From: Candidatus Hebobacterum abditum
GTDB taxonomy: Bacteria; Armatimonadota; Hebobacteria; Hebobacterales; Hebobacteraceae
Reading direction: 5' to 3'
NCBI GenBank assembly: GCA_029821875.1
Contig: JALGXW010000014.1
Location: forward strand, 62,001 to 126,000
Length of the DNA stretch: 64,000 nt
Position numbers and translations under genes: made by a program. This document shows positions 25,590 through 33,607 of this stretch, in pieces. The notes under the pieces were generated by a model. That model was not told the origin of the DNA. It saw nothing but the letters and a program-made list of their open reading frames with translations, and searched no databases. How positions within the stretch are numbered: position 1 is the first letter of the stretch; each line of letters begins with the position of its first letter.

Positions 25590-27620
25590 CTACAAACACC
25601 AGATGGCCTTGATGGCAAGGCGGCTGACCCACTCCTCGGCATTGGGGTCTCCCACCACAACCAGCAAGTCCATGCCGTGGCGCACTCGCTGCCGGTAGGC
25701 TCCATAGATGTTTGTGCTCGAGTCGCCGGAGACCAGCCGCGCGCTGGCGCTCCGCTCCTCGCTGATGTCGTAGGTCGTGGTGATGACAAGCTGGCGCGAC
25801 CACTCGGGCGGGGTCACGTTTCCCTCATCGTCGAGGTCGGCGGCGTAAATACGCTCGAATCGCAGCTCGCCCGACCATCTCTCGGTCGGGTGGAAGGCCT
25901 GGACGAGGCTCTGATAGCGGAAGGGCTGGCTGTAGTGTTCTCCCCAGTGGAAGTCGATCCGGCCGGTGCGGCGCATGTCTTTCCGGTTCCACCGGGCGGC
26001 AATGTAGTGTGTCGCTTCGTCGAAGCCGTCTCTCTCGCCGCCGCTTATGCCGAGCCACATGCTCCACCCGCTGCGCCAGTCTAGCTGATGGCCCAGCCAG
26101 CCGGAGCGGCGCCGTCCGTCCTGCGACATCCCGGCGTCGACCCAGAGGACCCACCAGCTGCGCTGCACGTGGCCCTCATCGTAGGTCCGGGCGTACTCCA
26201 TATTGGCAGAGAAGTTCCTTACGCCTGTCTCCGGAACGTACCCGTCGTCGGCCTGGAACTCCAGTCCGGTGGCCTCGTATCTGGCGAGCCAGCTGAGCCC
26301 TTGGAGACGAGACTGCCTGAGGCCGACGTTCAGGCGCGAGTCGTCTCCGCCCTCGCCTTGAGTGTGCGACCAGGCATGGCTGAGATGATAGTGGCGATTG
26401 CCCCCCTCGAAGGGGCGACTCCAGTAGCCGCCGAGCTGATATGCCTGGTTGTGCGGCTCATCGGGGAGGCGTGTGTCTGTGCTCCCCACACTCAGACCGG
26501 CAGTCGTGCCGATGCGGTGTCCGTACTCCCACACAAGATGGTTCTCTCCGCCGCGGCGGTAGGTGTCGAGCACGCCGAACTGGTGGCGGCCCAGTGTGCC
26601 GAAGGCCTTGGCTCCCAGATCGAAGTCTTCGATCCGTCGGCTGTAGAAGATGCCTCCGGGGAAGTAGTACTCACCTTCCCGGAAGAAGGGACGATATTCC
26701 GGGAGATGGCGCTCGACATAGGTGAAGTCGATGGTCTCCACGACATCTTCGAGGTTCCGGAAGTCCGGGTTGTAGGTGCCGAGGCCGACGACTCCATTCG
26801 GGAAGGTCCCCTTCACATCGAACCCCGCGGTCAGCGGCTCCCGATCCTCCTCGTCCTCCGACAGCACAGACAGCGCGTACGGCATGAACGTGCACCGGAA
26901 AGGAACCGGCGGCGTTGTCAGACCGGTCCAGCGCGCGCAGTTGTCCGTGTCCCAGACTCGGGCGTACGCGGGAGGCCAGGTGCACCAGTCTTCCTGGCGG
27001 GCGAGAAAGCGAGACAGCACGACGCGGAAGGTATCCTGTCCATCCGGGTAGCGGAGGATCGAGAACGGTATCTCGATCTCGGCCGACCATCCCTCCTCGT
27101 CCACGGAGCCGGCGGCGCGCCAGTCGCCTTTCCATTCGATCTTCTCAGATGTCCCGCCGGGCACGTAGTCGTACTGCGTGCCCGCCGGCGTGACGTTGAA
27201 GTTGTACCAGTTCCTGCCCGTATCGTTCACGTCAATGCCTACCACCACGCGGTCGTCATCCCAGATGCGGCCCTGACGCTTCTTCTGGGCGGCGCGAATC
27301 TCTGAGGGCTTGCTGTCGTGACAGCGGAAGGCGACATAGATCGCCTCGCCGTCGTAACCAAGCCAGGCCTCGGTCTTCTCTATCGGCGATTCGTCCTCGC
27401 GCTCGCGCCAGAAGTCGGTCATGTGCGTCGCTTCCTCCCAGCAGGGGTCATCGAGGAGGCCGTCGATGACCGGCGGCTCGGCCACCTGGACAGCGGGAAT
27501 CGAAGGTGGATCTGTGTCCGTTTGCCCCTGCGCCCCGCTCGCGGGCGTAGAAAGGACTGATGCGGCCGCTACCAGTGTGAGCAAACAGATGGCACTTCGT
27601 ACGACACGGCTTGCGTTCAC
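25590..27620 (-). CDS. CBM9-like/DUF5916 outer-membrane protein (intact paralogue)
   Basis: The protein has 676 residues. A signal peptide (about 1-33, ending ASGAQG) is followed by a carbohydrate-binding family 9-like domain (PPVIDGLLDDPCWEEATHM, EKTEAWLGYDGEAIYVAF). Then comes a long region with amphipathic strands (WARYEATGLEFQADDGYV, SARLVSGDSSTNIYGAYRQR) ending SRLAIKAIWCL, a barrel-type C-terminus. DUF5916 proteins are thought to be outer-membrane barrels, sometimes linked to polysaccharide or peptide use. The GTG at 27620 is preferred because GAGGGG precedes it. It lies upstream of its broken paralogue on the same strand. Confidence 0.85.
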   Translation of the reverse strand: MNASRVVRSAICLLTLVAAASVLSTPASGAQGQTDTDPPSIPAVQVAEPPVIDGLLDDPCWEEATHMTDFWREREDESPIEKTEAWLGYDGEAIYVAFRCHDSKPSEIRAAQKKRQGRIWDDDRVVVGIDVNDTGRNWYNFNVTPAGTQYDYVPGGTSEKIEWKGDWRAAGSVDEEGWSAEIEIPFSILRYPDGQDTFRVVLSRFLARQEDWCTWPPAYARVWDTDNCARWTGLTTPPVPFRCTFMPYALSVLSEDEEDREPLTAGFDVKGTFPNGVVGLGTYNPDFRNLEDVVETIDFTYVERHLPEYRPFFREGEYYFPGGIFYSRRIEDFDLGAKAFGTLGRHQFGVLDTYRRGGENHLVWEYGHRIGTTAGLSVGSTDTRLPDEPHNQAYQLGGYWSRPFEGGNRHYHLSHAWSHTQGEGGDDSRLNVGLRQSRLQGLSWLARYEATGLEFQADDGYVPETGVRNFSANMEYARTYDEGHVQRSWWVLWVDAGMSQDGRRRSGWLGHQLDWRSGWSMWLGISGGERDGFDEATHYIAARWNRKDMRRTGRIDFHWGEHYSQPFRYQSLVQAFHPTERWSGELRFERIYAADLDDEGNVTPPEWSRQLVITTTYDISEERSASARLVSGDSSTNIYGAYRQRVRHGMDLLVVVGDPNAEEWVSRLAIKAIWCL

Positions 27621-27745
27621 GCCATTCCCCTCGCCACTCGATGTCTTCACATGTCCCACTAACAGAGACGCGTGAAGTCGCCAGAAGGTTCCCGCGCCCG
27701 CCGATTCCCTGGCGCCTTGTGCGAGAAGGCTCTACTCAGCTCAGG

Positions 27746-29266
27746 TCACTGGTTCATGCTCACCGGGCCGGAGACGTTGCTGATGGAGGTGCTGCCGCCG
27801 GCAGCGTCGATGGTCAGCTCGCCCTCCACATTTGCGACCGCTATGTCTCCCCCGGCGCTGTTGGCGGTGACTGACCCGGAGATGTCCGAGATAGAGATGC
27901 TGCCACCGCCGGTCTCGGCCACCAGCAGATCACCCTCGACGTCACTGACGCTTATGTTGCCGCCGCCGGTCTTCGCAGTTGCGGCCCCCTCCACCTTCGA
28001 GACCGAAATGTCGCCGCCGCCGCTTTCGGCAGTGAGCTCACCCTCTACGCCGCTGGCGTTCACATTCCCGCCGCCAGTGTTCGCGCTCACGGCTCCCTCG
28101 ACATCTGAGACCGAGATGTCTCCCCCGCCGCTGGTGAGGGTGGCCTCGCCTTGGACGCCGCCGACCGATATGTTGCCGCCGGCAGTGTCCGCCCGCACCT
28201 CGCCCTCGATCTGACTTAGGCTGATGTCCCCTCCGCCGGTCTCCGCCTTCACCGGTCCTCCGATCTCGCTCACGGAGATGTCGCCGCCGTCGGTCCTGAG
28301 CACGAGCTCGCCGGTGAGAGAGGCGGCCGCGATGGAGCCGCCTTTCGTGTGAGCGCTGATCTCCGCCTCACACGGGATCTCGAACCGGAACGTCAGGTCA
28401 TTGGTCGCGTCGGGGTTGTCCGGGTCGCCGAGCGTGAACCTGTGCTGTCCATCTTCCTGATCGCCCGACCAGGGTACTTCCTTCTCCCACCCGTCGGGCA
28501 GAGGTTCGCCCTTGTCGACCGGCTTGCGCACGATCAGGCGAAACTCCCCCTCCTCCGTACCGGCGAGTTCGAGGTTCCCGGTATGGCATGTGATCGCCAA
28601 GTCAATTCTGTCATCCCCGACCGAGTACGAGGTGAGCACCGCCTCCTCGCCGCGCTCGCGGCGCCTGTGTGCCGACGGCGGATGCGGAGGCTTGGGGGGA
28701 CGAGGAGGCTTTGGGGGCCGCGGGGGGCGCGGACCGTGCGGCCAATCTTCCCCCTCGTCCGCGCTGTCGGAGAAGGTCCCGTAGTTCTCCTCGCACTTGT
28801 CCTCGAGGATGGCTATCAGCTTGCCGGGCCCGCTCACCGTGCCGTAGTTGGCGAAGCTGCCGATCTTCCGTTCGAGGAGTTCCTTCGGAACATCATCGCG
28901 CACGATCAGGTGGCCGAAGTTCGCGTAGGAGGTGCCATCCTCCATGCGCTCCAGCAGGTGATGGCTCAGCTTGGCGGTGGTGAAGTTCTCGCGGGTGGGA
29001 TCGCCGACCGCGTGTGACCCGCCGAACCTTCCGGCCAACCTTCCAACTACATGGCGTTGAATCTGTTGGGCGAGGGAGCGGCCGAACTGGCCCCAGTTCA
29101 CGCTGCGGGTGTGGGGTGGTCCGGCCTCCAAGCCTTCCTGCTCGGCGTCGCCCCGCGCCTCGCCACGGTGGCTCTCCTCGACGGCATTCAGCAGCTCACC
29201 CGCCTGCTCGACGGTGATGCGGCCCTCCTTCAGCATCTCCAGAATCCTCGTCCGTTCCCCTTCCAT
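27746..29266 (-). CDS. SHOCT-like/DUF4097 beta-helix repeat protein (LiaX/YvlB-like)
   Basis: The protein has 506 residues. The N-terminus (ILEMLKEGRITVEQAGELLNAVEE) is the SHOCT-like helical hairpin found at the start of YvlB/LiaX-type proteins. A Pro-rich linker (PRPPRPPKPPRPPKPP, about 190-207) follows. From about residue 305 there are eleven repeats of about 18 residues of the form TGGGDISVSDVEGAVSAN, a DUF4097 right-handed beta-helix. LiaX is known as an envelope-stress sensor in Firmicutes, so an envelope-linked role is plausible. No signal peptide or membrane helix is seen. It follows the DUF2089 regulator with a 54-bp gap and is probably controlled by it. Confidence 0.8.
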   Translation of the reverse strand: MEGERTRILEMLKEGRITVEQAGELLNAVEESHRGEARGDAEQEGLEAGPPHTRSVNWGQFGRSLAQQIQRHVVGRLAGRFGGSHAVGDPTRENFTTAKLSHHLLERMEDGTSYANFGHLIVRDDVPKELLERKIGSFANYGTVSGPGKLIAILEDKCEENYGTFSDSADEGEDWPHGPRPPRPPKPPRPPKPPHPPSAHRRRERGEEAVLTSYSVGDDRIDLAITCHTGNLELAGTEEGEFRLIVRKPVDKGEPLPDGWEKEVPWSGDQEDGQHRFTLGDPDNPDATNDLTFRFEIPCEAEISAHTKGGSIAAASLTGELVLRTDGGDISVSEIGGPVKAETGGGDISLSQIEGEVRADTAGGNISVGGVQGEATLTSGGGDISVSDVEGAVSANTGGGNVNASGVEGELTAESGGGDISVSKVEGAATAKTGGGNISVSDVEGDLLVAETGGGSISISDISGSVTANSAGGDIAVANVEGELTIDAAGGSTSISNVSGPVSMNQ

Positions 29267-29320
29267 CGGTCCTCTCCTTCGAGTCGCTTGGGCAATCCGG
29301 ATATGTCGACGCGATGCCGG

Positions 29321-29713
29321 TCAATCGGTGAGTGAGCGAAGCTCGCCGGCCGCCTCCTCGGGCGTCATCTCTCCAGCCTGAAGCCGGTCGAGGATCTCCT
29401 GGCGTCGGGCGGCGCGGTCCTCCGCGGCCTCGGCCTGCTCCTTCGTCGGCGTATAGCCGAGCGCGGTCAGGAGAGCATTGACGCGAGACCTGACCGTCGG
29501 GTAGGAGAGCCCCAGCGCCTTCTCCATGTCTCGCAGCACACCCCGGCAGCTCAGGAACACATCGAGCAGGCGGCGCTGCTCGGGGTCGAGGGCGCAGAAG
29601 CGGCAGCCCCGCTCGAAATGCCCGCTGAGGCGCAGATCGCAGGCCTCACAGGTCAGCTCGGTCACCCGCAGGGCTTGCTGGCAGCCCGGACAACGGTTGA
29701 CGTCTGTGCTCAT
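29321..29713 (-). CDS. DUF2089-family zinc-ribbon regulator
   Basis: The protein has 130 residues. An N-terminal zinc ribbon (CPGCQ...CEAC, then a further CRFC) precedes a helix-turn-helix-like segment (LLDVFLSCRGVLRDMEKALG, SYPTVRSRVNALLTALGY) and a C-terminal SHOCT-like hairpin (EILDRLQAGEMTPEEAAGEL) of the same kind as in the next gene's N-terminus. DUF2089 proteins are usually found next to DUF4097/SHOCT genes, as here. DNA binding is inferred. The 5' end and promoter of this gene are copied at 31130-31233. Confidence 0.85.
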   Translation of the reverse strand: MSTDVNRCPGCQQALRVTELTCEACDLRLSGHFERGCRFCALDPEQRRLLDVFLSCRGVLRDMEKALGLSYPTVRSRVNALLTALGYTPTKEQAEAAEDRAARRQEILDRLQAGEMTPEEAAGELRSLTD

Positions 29714-29800
29714 GATGTCTAGACCTCTAATCGTGATGCTGGCAAATCAGCGGCCGGAGAGGAGAGATGCTCCTGCCCGACCGGTTCCGGGCCCGCGGGC

Positions 29801-30952
29801 TCACGGGCCGGCGCCGCCCAGCTGGGTGAGCGCCGTCTGGAGGAGCATCTGCGCGGCGATCTCACTGGTGGGCGAGTTGTCGTTGGACATGATGGCGAGG
29901 CAGATACGGAAGTCGGGCAGGTAGATCACGCCGCACTTGTACCCGAAGATCCAGCCCGCGTGGCCCCACCATCGGATGCCGTTGATCTCGTTCTTGGCGA
30001 TGCCGAGGCCGTAGCCGTTCATCCAGTCTTCGCCGGGGGTCGGGGAATGGAAGGACAGCATCTGCTGCCGCGCGTCTGGAGTGAGCACGTCACCTTCGAT
30101 GAGATGCACCAGCCACCTGGCCAGGTCCTCCGGCGTGCAGTAGAGCTCGCCACCGGCCCAGGAGGAGATGGCCGTGTTCGGCATCGCCGTCAGATCGTCG
30201 AGGGTGCCATCGCCGTCGAGATCGTACCAGGCGTGGGCGATCTCGAAGCCCGGCGGCGCGGCCTCACCCGGCGCCGCGAAGACACTCTTCAGGCCGAGGG
30301 GCTCGAAGAAGCGGGTGCGGAGCTCTTCGTCGACATCCGACCCGGTGACGCGTGCGGCGATGAGCTGCAGCAGAAGGTAGTTCGTACTCGAGTAATGCCA
30401 GCCCACGCCGGGGGCGAAGTAGGGCTCGCCCACTAGAGTTGTGATGATCTCCTCGGGCGTCCAGCGCTTGCTCAGGTCGAACGAGGAGAGCGGGCGACGG
30501 GCGAGCGAGTCGGGATGCTCCACGTAGTCGAAGACCCCGCTGGTGTGGTTGAGGAGCTGACGCACTGTGATGTCGGGACTGATGTGCTCGTATGATGGCA
30601 GCCATCTGCCGATGGGATCGTCGAGTGAGAGCCGCTTCTCGTCGGACAACTGAAGGATCAGGGCCGCGATCAAGTTCTTCTTGATGCTGGCCATCTGGAA
30701 GACCACGTGTGGGTCGAGGGCCTTGGCGGGGGCGCGCTCGGACACGCCGCTGGTGCCGAGCCAGACATCGCGCCCGGGGAGGATGAGAGCGGCGGACACG
30801 CCGACGCCATGTCCCGCCTTGAGCGCCTCGTCGAGGGTCTGCTGCAGTGCCGTTTCCATGGAGGGTGTCGCCTCCTCGGGAGTATCAGCACAGCCGGCGC
30901 CAGCCAAGCACGCGGCAAGCGCTAGGAGCAAGGCAAGGAGATTGCGCTTCAC
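29801..30952 (-). CDS. Lipoprotein serine hydrolase, class C beta-lactamase/DD-peptidase family
   Basis: The protein has 383 residues. A lipoprotein signal (LLLALAACLAGAGC) is followed by the three family motifs: SIKK (nucleophile Ser with Lys), YSSTN (Tyr-x-Asn) and HAG in WWGHAGWIFG, in the position of KTG. Families of this kind act as esterases, D-aminopeptidases or peptidases in the periplasm. The GTG at 30952 has AGGAGGG about 6 bp upstream. It overlaps by GTGA the end of the remnant frame at 30949-31182, and its downstream neighbour is the DUF2089/DUF4097 pair. Confidence 0.88.
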   Translation of the reverse strand: MKRNLLALLLALAACLAGAGCADTPEEATPSMETALQQTLDEALKAGHGVGVSAALILPGRDVWLGTSGVSERAPAKALDPHVVFQMASIKKNLIAALILQLSDEKRLSLDDPIGRWLPSYEHISPDITVRQLLNHTSGVFDYVEHPDSLARRPLSSFDLSKRWTPEEIITTLVGEPYFAPGVGWHYSSTNYLLLQLIAARVTGSDVDEELRTRFFEPLGLKSVFAAPGEAAPPGFEIAHAWYDLDGDGTLDDLTAMPNTAISSWAGGELYCTPEDLARWLVHLIEGDVLTPDARQQMLSFHSPTPGEDWMNGYGLGIAKNEINGIRWWGHAGWIFGYKCGVIYLPDFRICLAIMSNDNSPTSEIAAQMLLQTALTQLGGAGP

Positions 30953-31182
30953 TCTGGTCCCTCCTCTTCCTCTGCAGGAAGTCCTCGCACGCCCAGGATG
31001 CTCGTAGTGCCTCTATTGGTGCTGTCCCCCCTCGTCCATGTCCCTTCCGAAAGGGTGCGGCGAGGCGCTGCCGCAGCTACTGGCCTGACCGGCCGATTCC
31101 CGCCCTGCGGACTGCCTGGGCTGGTCCTGCGCTCCCCAGGGGGCTGCCGGCAGCTTGGACAACGGTTGATCTCTGTATTCAC
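30949..31182 (-). pseudogene. Remnant of a DUF2089-type gene, 5' part only
   Basis: The frame begins with a GTG and reads NTEINRCPSCRQPPG, matching STDVNRCPGCQQALR at the start of the intact DUF2089 gene. The DNA match also covers about 45 bases upstream, including the -10 region. After the first CxxC the frame runs into Arg/Pro-rich sequence without a second zinc pair or a helix-turn-helix, so only the 5' end was copied or kept. The frame stops in a GTGA overlap with the serine hydrolase, so a small coupled peptide cannot be excluded. Confidence 0.65.
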
Positions 31183-31204
31183 GATAGTCAATCCTCGAAT
31201 GGGG

Positions 31205-31233
31205 ATGCTAGCATAGGAGGCCCTTTCTGTCAA
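31205..31233 (-). promoter_or_regulatory. Sigma70-type promoter in front of the DUF2089 remnant
   Basis: On the minus strand TTGACA (31228-31233) and TAGCAT (31205-31210) are 17 bp apart. It would now drive the remnant and the serine hydrolase at 30952. Confidence 0.65.
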
Positions 31234-31656
31234 GCGGCAATTGAGATATTCTAAGAAGAACTTCAACTATTCTGATATTCCCTCTGCTGGGGGCCCTCGG
31301 GCGCCCCAAGGGATGCCTCGAGGGTCGGGCCGATGCCCCAACTGCGCCCGACAGCCGGGCAGAAGGCGCTCCCCCTCTCGGCCCTCTATCGGTCGCGAAC
31401 ACCGCGGCCGACGGAACCGAACAAGAAGGAGGGCGGCGAAGAGCTGGCGGCCTATGCCGCCGGTGGTTTAGGGGGGGGCGCGCCCGGCCTGAGCTCTGCC
31501 CGGCAGGGGGAAGTCGGCCTGGCGGCGAAGTCGGCGACGGCGTTGCGAGTCGGCCCGGCGCGTTGGCCTTGGGCGGCATGAGAGACGGTAAGTGCGCGGC
31601 CCGATGCTGGTGACTTTCTGCAGAGCAATGAACGACGACACAGGAGGGGGAGGGTC
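31234..31656. other. 423-bp region without a recognised gene
   Basis: This is the divergent gap between the serine-hydrolase side and the lipoprotein-hgcAB side. The first 45 bases are AT-rich (AATTGAGATATTCTAAGAAG), the rest is very GC-rich with several short dyads such as GGGGCGCC-type runs. No tRNA or conserved RNA is recognised. The ribosome site AGGAGGGGGA at 31642-31651 belongs to the lipoprotein gene that follows. Short frames here look random. Confidence 0.4.
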
Positions 31657-32085
31657 ATGATGTGCCGCAGACGAGCGCTGGTGGCGGCGGCCTCGCTGCT
31701 GGCCCTCGCGGCCGCGTGCATCGGCTGCGGCCCGAAGGAACCTCCGCCCCCGGGCGGGGCCTTCACCGACGTGTCGCGGCCCGCCACCGCGGCTCGGGCC
31801 CGCCCCTCGGGTTCGCAGGCCGGTGGGGTGCCGAGCGCGGCCGGAGGAGTGGTCCTCCCACCTGGAGCGGGCCCCGCGGCAGGGGCAGACAGAACTGCGG
31901 TCGAGACCGACGTAGACGACTACCTCCAGCGCGCCAGGGAGTACGAGCAGCAGCAGGAGGAACTTCGCCAACAGGAGCTCGAATCGACGCCACCCTCCGA
32001 CATGTGGGTGCCCATCCCCGAAGCGCCCGAGGCCGAGGAGACTCAGCCGCTCGAAGACGAGACCGCCGCCTACCCATCGGGCTAG
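31657..32085 (+). CDS. Small proline/acid-rich lipoprotein upstream of hgcA
   Basis: The protein has 142 residues. A basic, hydrophobic leader ends LALAAACIGCG, a lipoprotein-like cleavage site. The rest is low-complexity: Pro/Ala/Gly-rich, then a short helical stretch (YLQRAREYEQQQEELRQQEL) and an acidic tail. No domain is recognised. AGGAGGGGGA precedes the ATG. hgcA starts 47 bp after its stop on the same strand, so they are probably co-transcribed; whether it has any role in that pathway is unknown. Confidence 0.6.
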   Translation: MMCRRRALVAAASLLALAAACIGCGPKEPPPPGGAFTDVSRPATAARARPSGSQAGGVPSAAGGVVLPPGAGPAAGADRTAVETDVDDYLQRAREYEQQQEELRQQELESTPPSDMWVPIPEAPEAEETQPLEDETAAYPSG

Positions 32086-32132
32086 GTGGCCCCTCCACTC
32101 ACCACGGGCGGCACAGACCGGAGCAACCCCCA

Positions 32133-33140
32133 GTGACCAGTGAGAGGTCGTCCGGCCGCCCCTCCGTCAGAGCCACGACCAGCACCCTGACGCTCGCCAA
32201 CTGGTGGGACCACTTCCTGGCGCGGTGGGGTGTGAACCGCATGGGGCACCGGGTCGATCCCGGCCTCTACGCGCTGGGCCAGCCGAAGCCCGACTCGCCC
32301 GTGTTCGTGACGGCCAACTACACGCTCAGCTTCGACGCGCTGCGCTCGGCCCTGCCGAACACCGACGCCTACCTCCTCGTTCTCGATACGGAAGGCATCA
32401 ACGTCTGGTGCGCGGCCGGCAAGGGCACCTTCGGGACGGACGAGCTCGTGCAGAGGATCGACGCGGTGGGGTTGGCAGAGGTCGTTCGTCACCGCGACCT
32501 GATCCTGCCGCAGCTCGGAGCCCCCGGCGTGAATGCGCACGAGGTCAAGCGCCGCAGTGGATTCAACGTGAAGTATGGCCCCGTTCGCGCGGCCGATCTG
32601 CCGGCCTACCTCAGCGCTCGCCAGGCCACGCCGGAGATGCGCCGAGTGCGGTTCGGGCTGCTCGACCGCGTCGTCCTGATACCGGTCGAACTGGTGCATG
32701 TGCTCTGGCCAACCGTGGCGGCGGCGATCGTGCTGTGGCTCGCGGCAGGGGGCCTCTTCGCGGCCGGCATTCTCGCCGCCGTGCTGGCCGGGGTGGTGCT
32801 GTTCCCGGCCTTGCTGCCCTGGATTCCGACCCGGGACTTCACGAGCAAGGGATTTGTCCTCGGGCTTGCGGCCAGCGCGCCCTTCGCCCTGACTCTCCTC
32901 CTGTGGAAGCAGGGCGGCCCGGCCTGGATCGCGCCGGCGTGGGCGGGTGCGTTTCTGCTGATGGCGCTTCCGGTGACAGGGTTCCTCGCGCTGAACTTCA
33001 CGGGTTCGACTCCATTCACCTCGCGCAGTGGGGTACGGCGGGAGATACAGAAGTACACGCGGCTGATGGCGGCGATGTTCGGCGGTGGTATAATACTGCT
33101 GATAGCGCTCATCGTGATCGGCCTGGTGATAGAGAGATGA
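32133..33140 (+). CDS. hgcA: HgcA, corrinoid protein of mercury methylation
   Basis: The protein has 335 residues. The N-terminal corrinoid-binding domain is related to the acetyl-CoA-pathway CFeSP. It carries the diagnostic cap-helix motif NVWCAAGKGTFGTDEL, with the cobalt-ligand cysteine at residue 93, the same number as in the characterised Desulfovibrio (Pseudodesulfovibrio) ND132 protein. LILPQLGAPGVNAHEVKR and FNVKYGPVRAADLPAYL also match. Five transmembrane helices make up the last 130 residues, so the protein sits in the inner membrane. HgcA is known to pass a methyl group from its corrinoid to Hg(II). The GTG at 32133 has GGAG 9 bp upstream and gives the usual N-terminus. It overlaps hgcB by ATGA. 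Confidence 0.95.
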   Translation: MTSERSSGRPSVRATTSTLTLANWWDHFLARWGVNRMGHRVDPGLYALGQPKPDSPVFVTANYTLSFDALRSALPNTDAYLLVLDTEGINVWCAAGKGTFGTDELVQRIDAVGLAEVVRHRDLILPQLGAPGVNAHEVKRRSGFNVKYGPVRAADLPAYLSARQATPEMRRVRFGLLDRVVLIPVELVHVLWPTVAAAIVLWLAAGGLFAAGILAAVLAGVVLFPALLPWIPTRDFTSKGFVLGLAASAPFALTLLLWKQGGPAWIAPAWAGAFLLMALPVTGFLALNFTGSTPFTSRSGVRREIQKYTRLMAAMFGGGIILLIALIVIGLVIER

Positions 33141-33430
33141 TGTCATCTGTGTCGGCGGCGAACACGCTGGAATACGACGCCGAGCGGTGCGTGAACTGCG
33201 GCCTGTGCAGCGCGGTCTGTCCCCACGGAGTCTTCGCGCAGGGAGAGGGCGCGGCCGAGGTCGTCAACGCGGAGGCCTGCATGGAGTGCGGCGCCTGCCA
33301 GCTGAACTGCCCCTCTGGAGCGATCCAGGTGGAGAGCGGCGTCGGGTGCGCCTATGCCCTCATGCGGGCCGCACTGAAGGGCGAGAGGGAGTCCGACTGC
33401 TGCGGCGGCGGCGATACGACCTGCGGCTGA
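33137..33430 (+). CDS. hgcB: HgcB, 2[4Fe-4S] ferredoxin of mercury methylation
   Basis: The protein has 97 residues. It has two [4Fe-4S] motifs, CVNCGLCSAVCP (Cys18-28) and CMECGACQLNCP (Cys48-58), the second in the CMECGAC form diagnostic for HgcB. Cys71 (GVGCAYAL) corresponds to the lone conserved cysteine, and a vicinal pair Cys88-Cys89 lies near the C-terminus, with a further Cys96. HgcB is known to reduce the HgcA corrinoid and is thought to bind Hg(II) through the terminal cysteines. The ATG at 33137 overlaps the hgcA stop codon (ATGA), so the two are translationally coupled. Confidence 0.95.
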   Translation: MMSSVSAANTLEYDAERCVNCGLCSAVCPHGVFAQGEGAAEVVNAEACMECGACQLNCPSGAIQVESGVGCAYALMRAALKGERESDCCGGGDTTCG

Positions 33431-33607
33431 GCGCTCCCCTACTCTTCCCTGCCATCGCACCATGCTCTTCATCCTGAGCCCACGCGATGCCGGTAAGTCG
33501 GTGCTCTGCAGGGATCCCCATCCGGCTGCTGTCGCGCCTCGGGCGCGTGTCATTCCCCCGGAGCAGCCGCAAAGGAGGCCCTCTGCTCACAGGCGAATGA
33601 GGCCGCC

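Noticed and set aside
27760-28370. Regular 54-bp repeats that might suggest a CRISPR or satellite array
   Set aside because: They are coding repeats of an 18-residue beta-helix unit, with no constant direct repeat and variable spacer arrangement.
31300-31360. A plus-strand CPNC-like peptide segment near the DUF2089 remnant
   Set aside because: It is on the opposite strand with no second cysteine pair and no ribosome site; the similarity is probably chance in GC-rich sequence.
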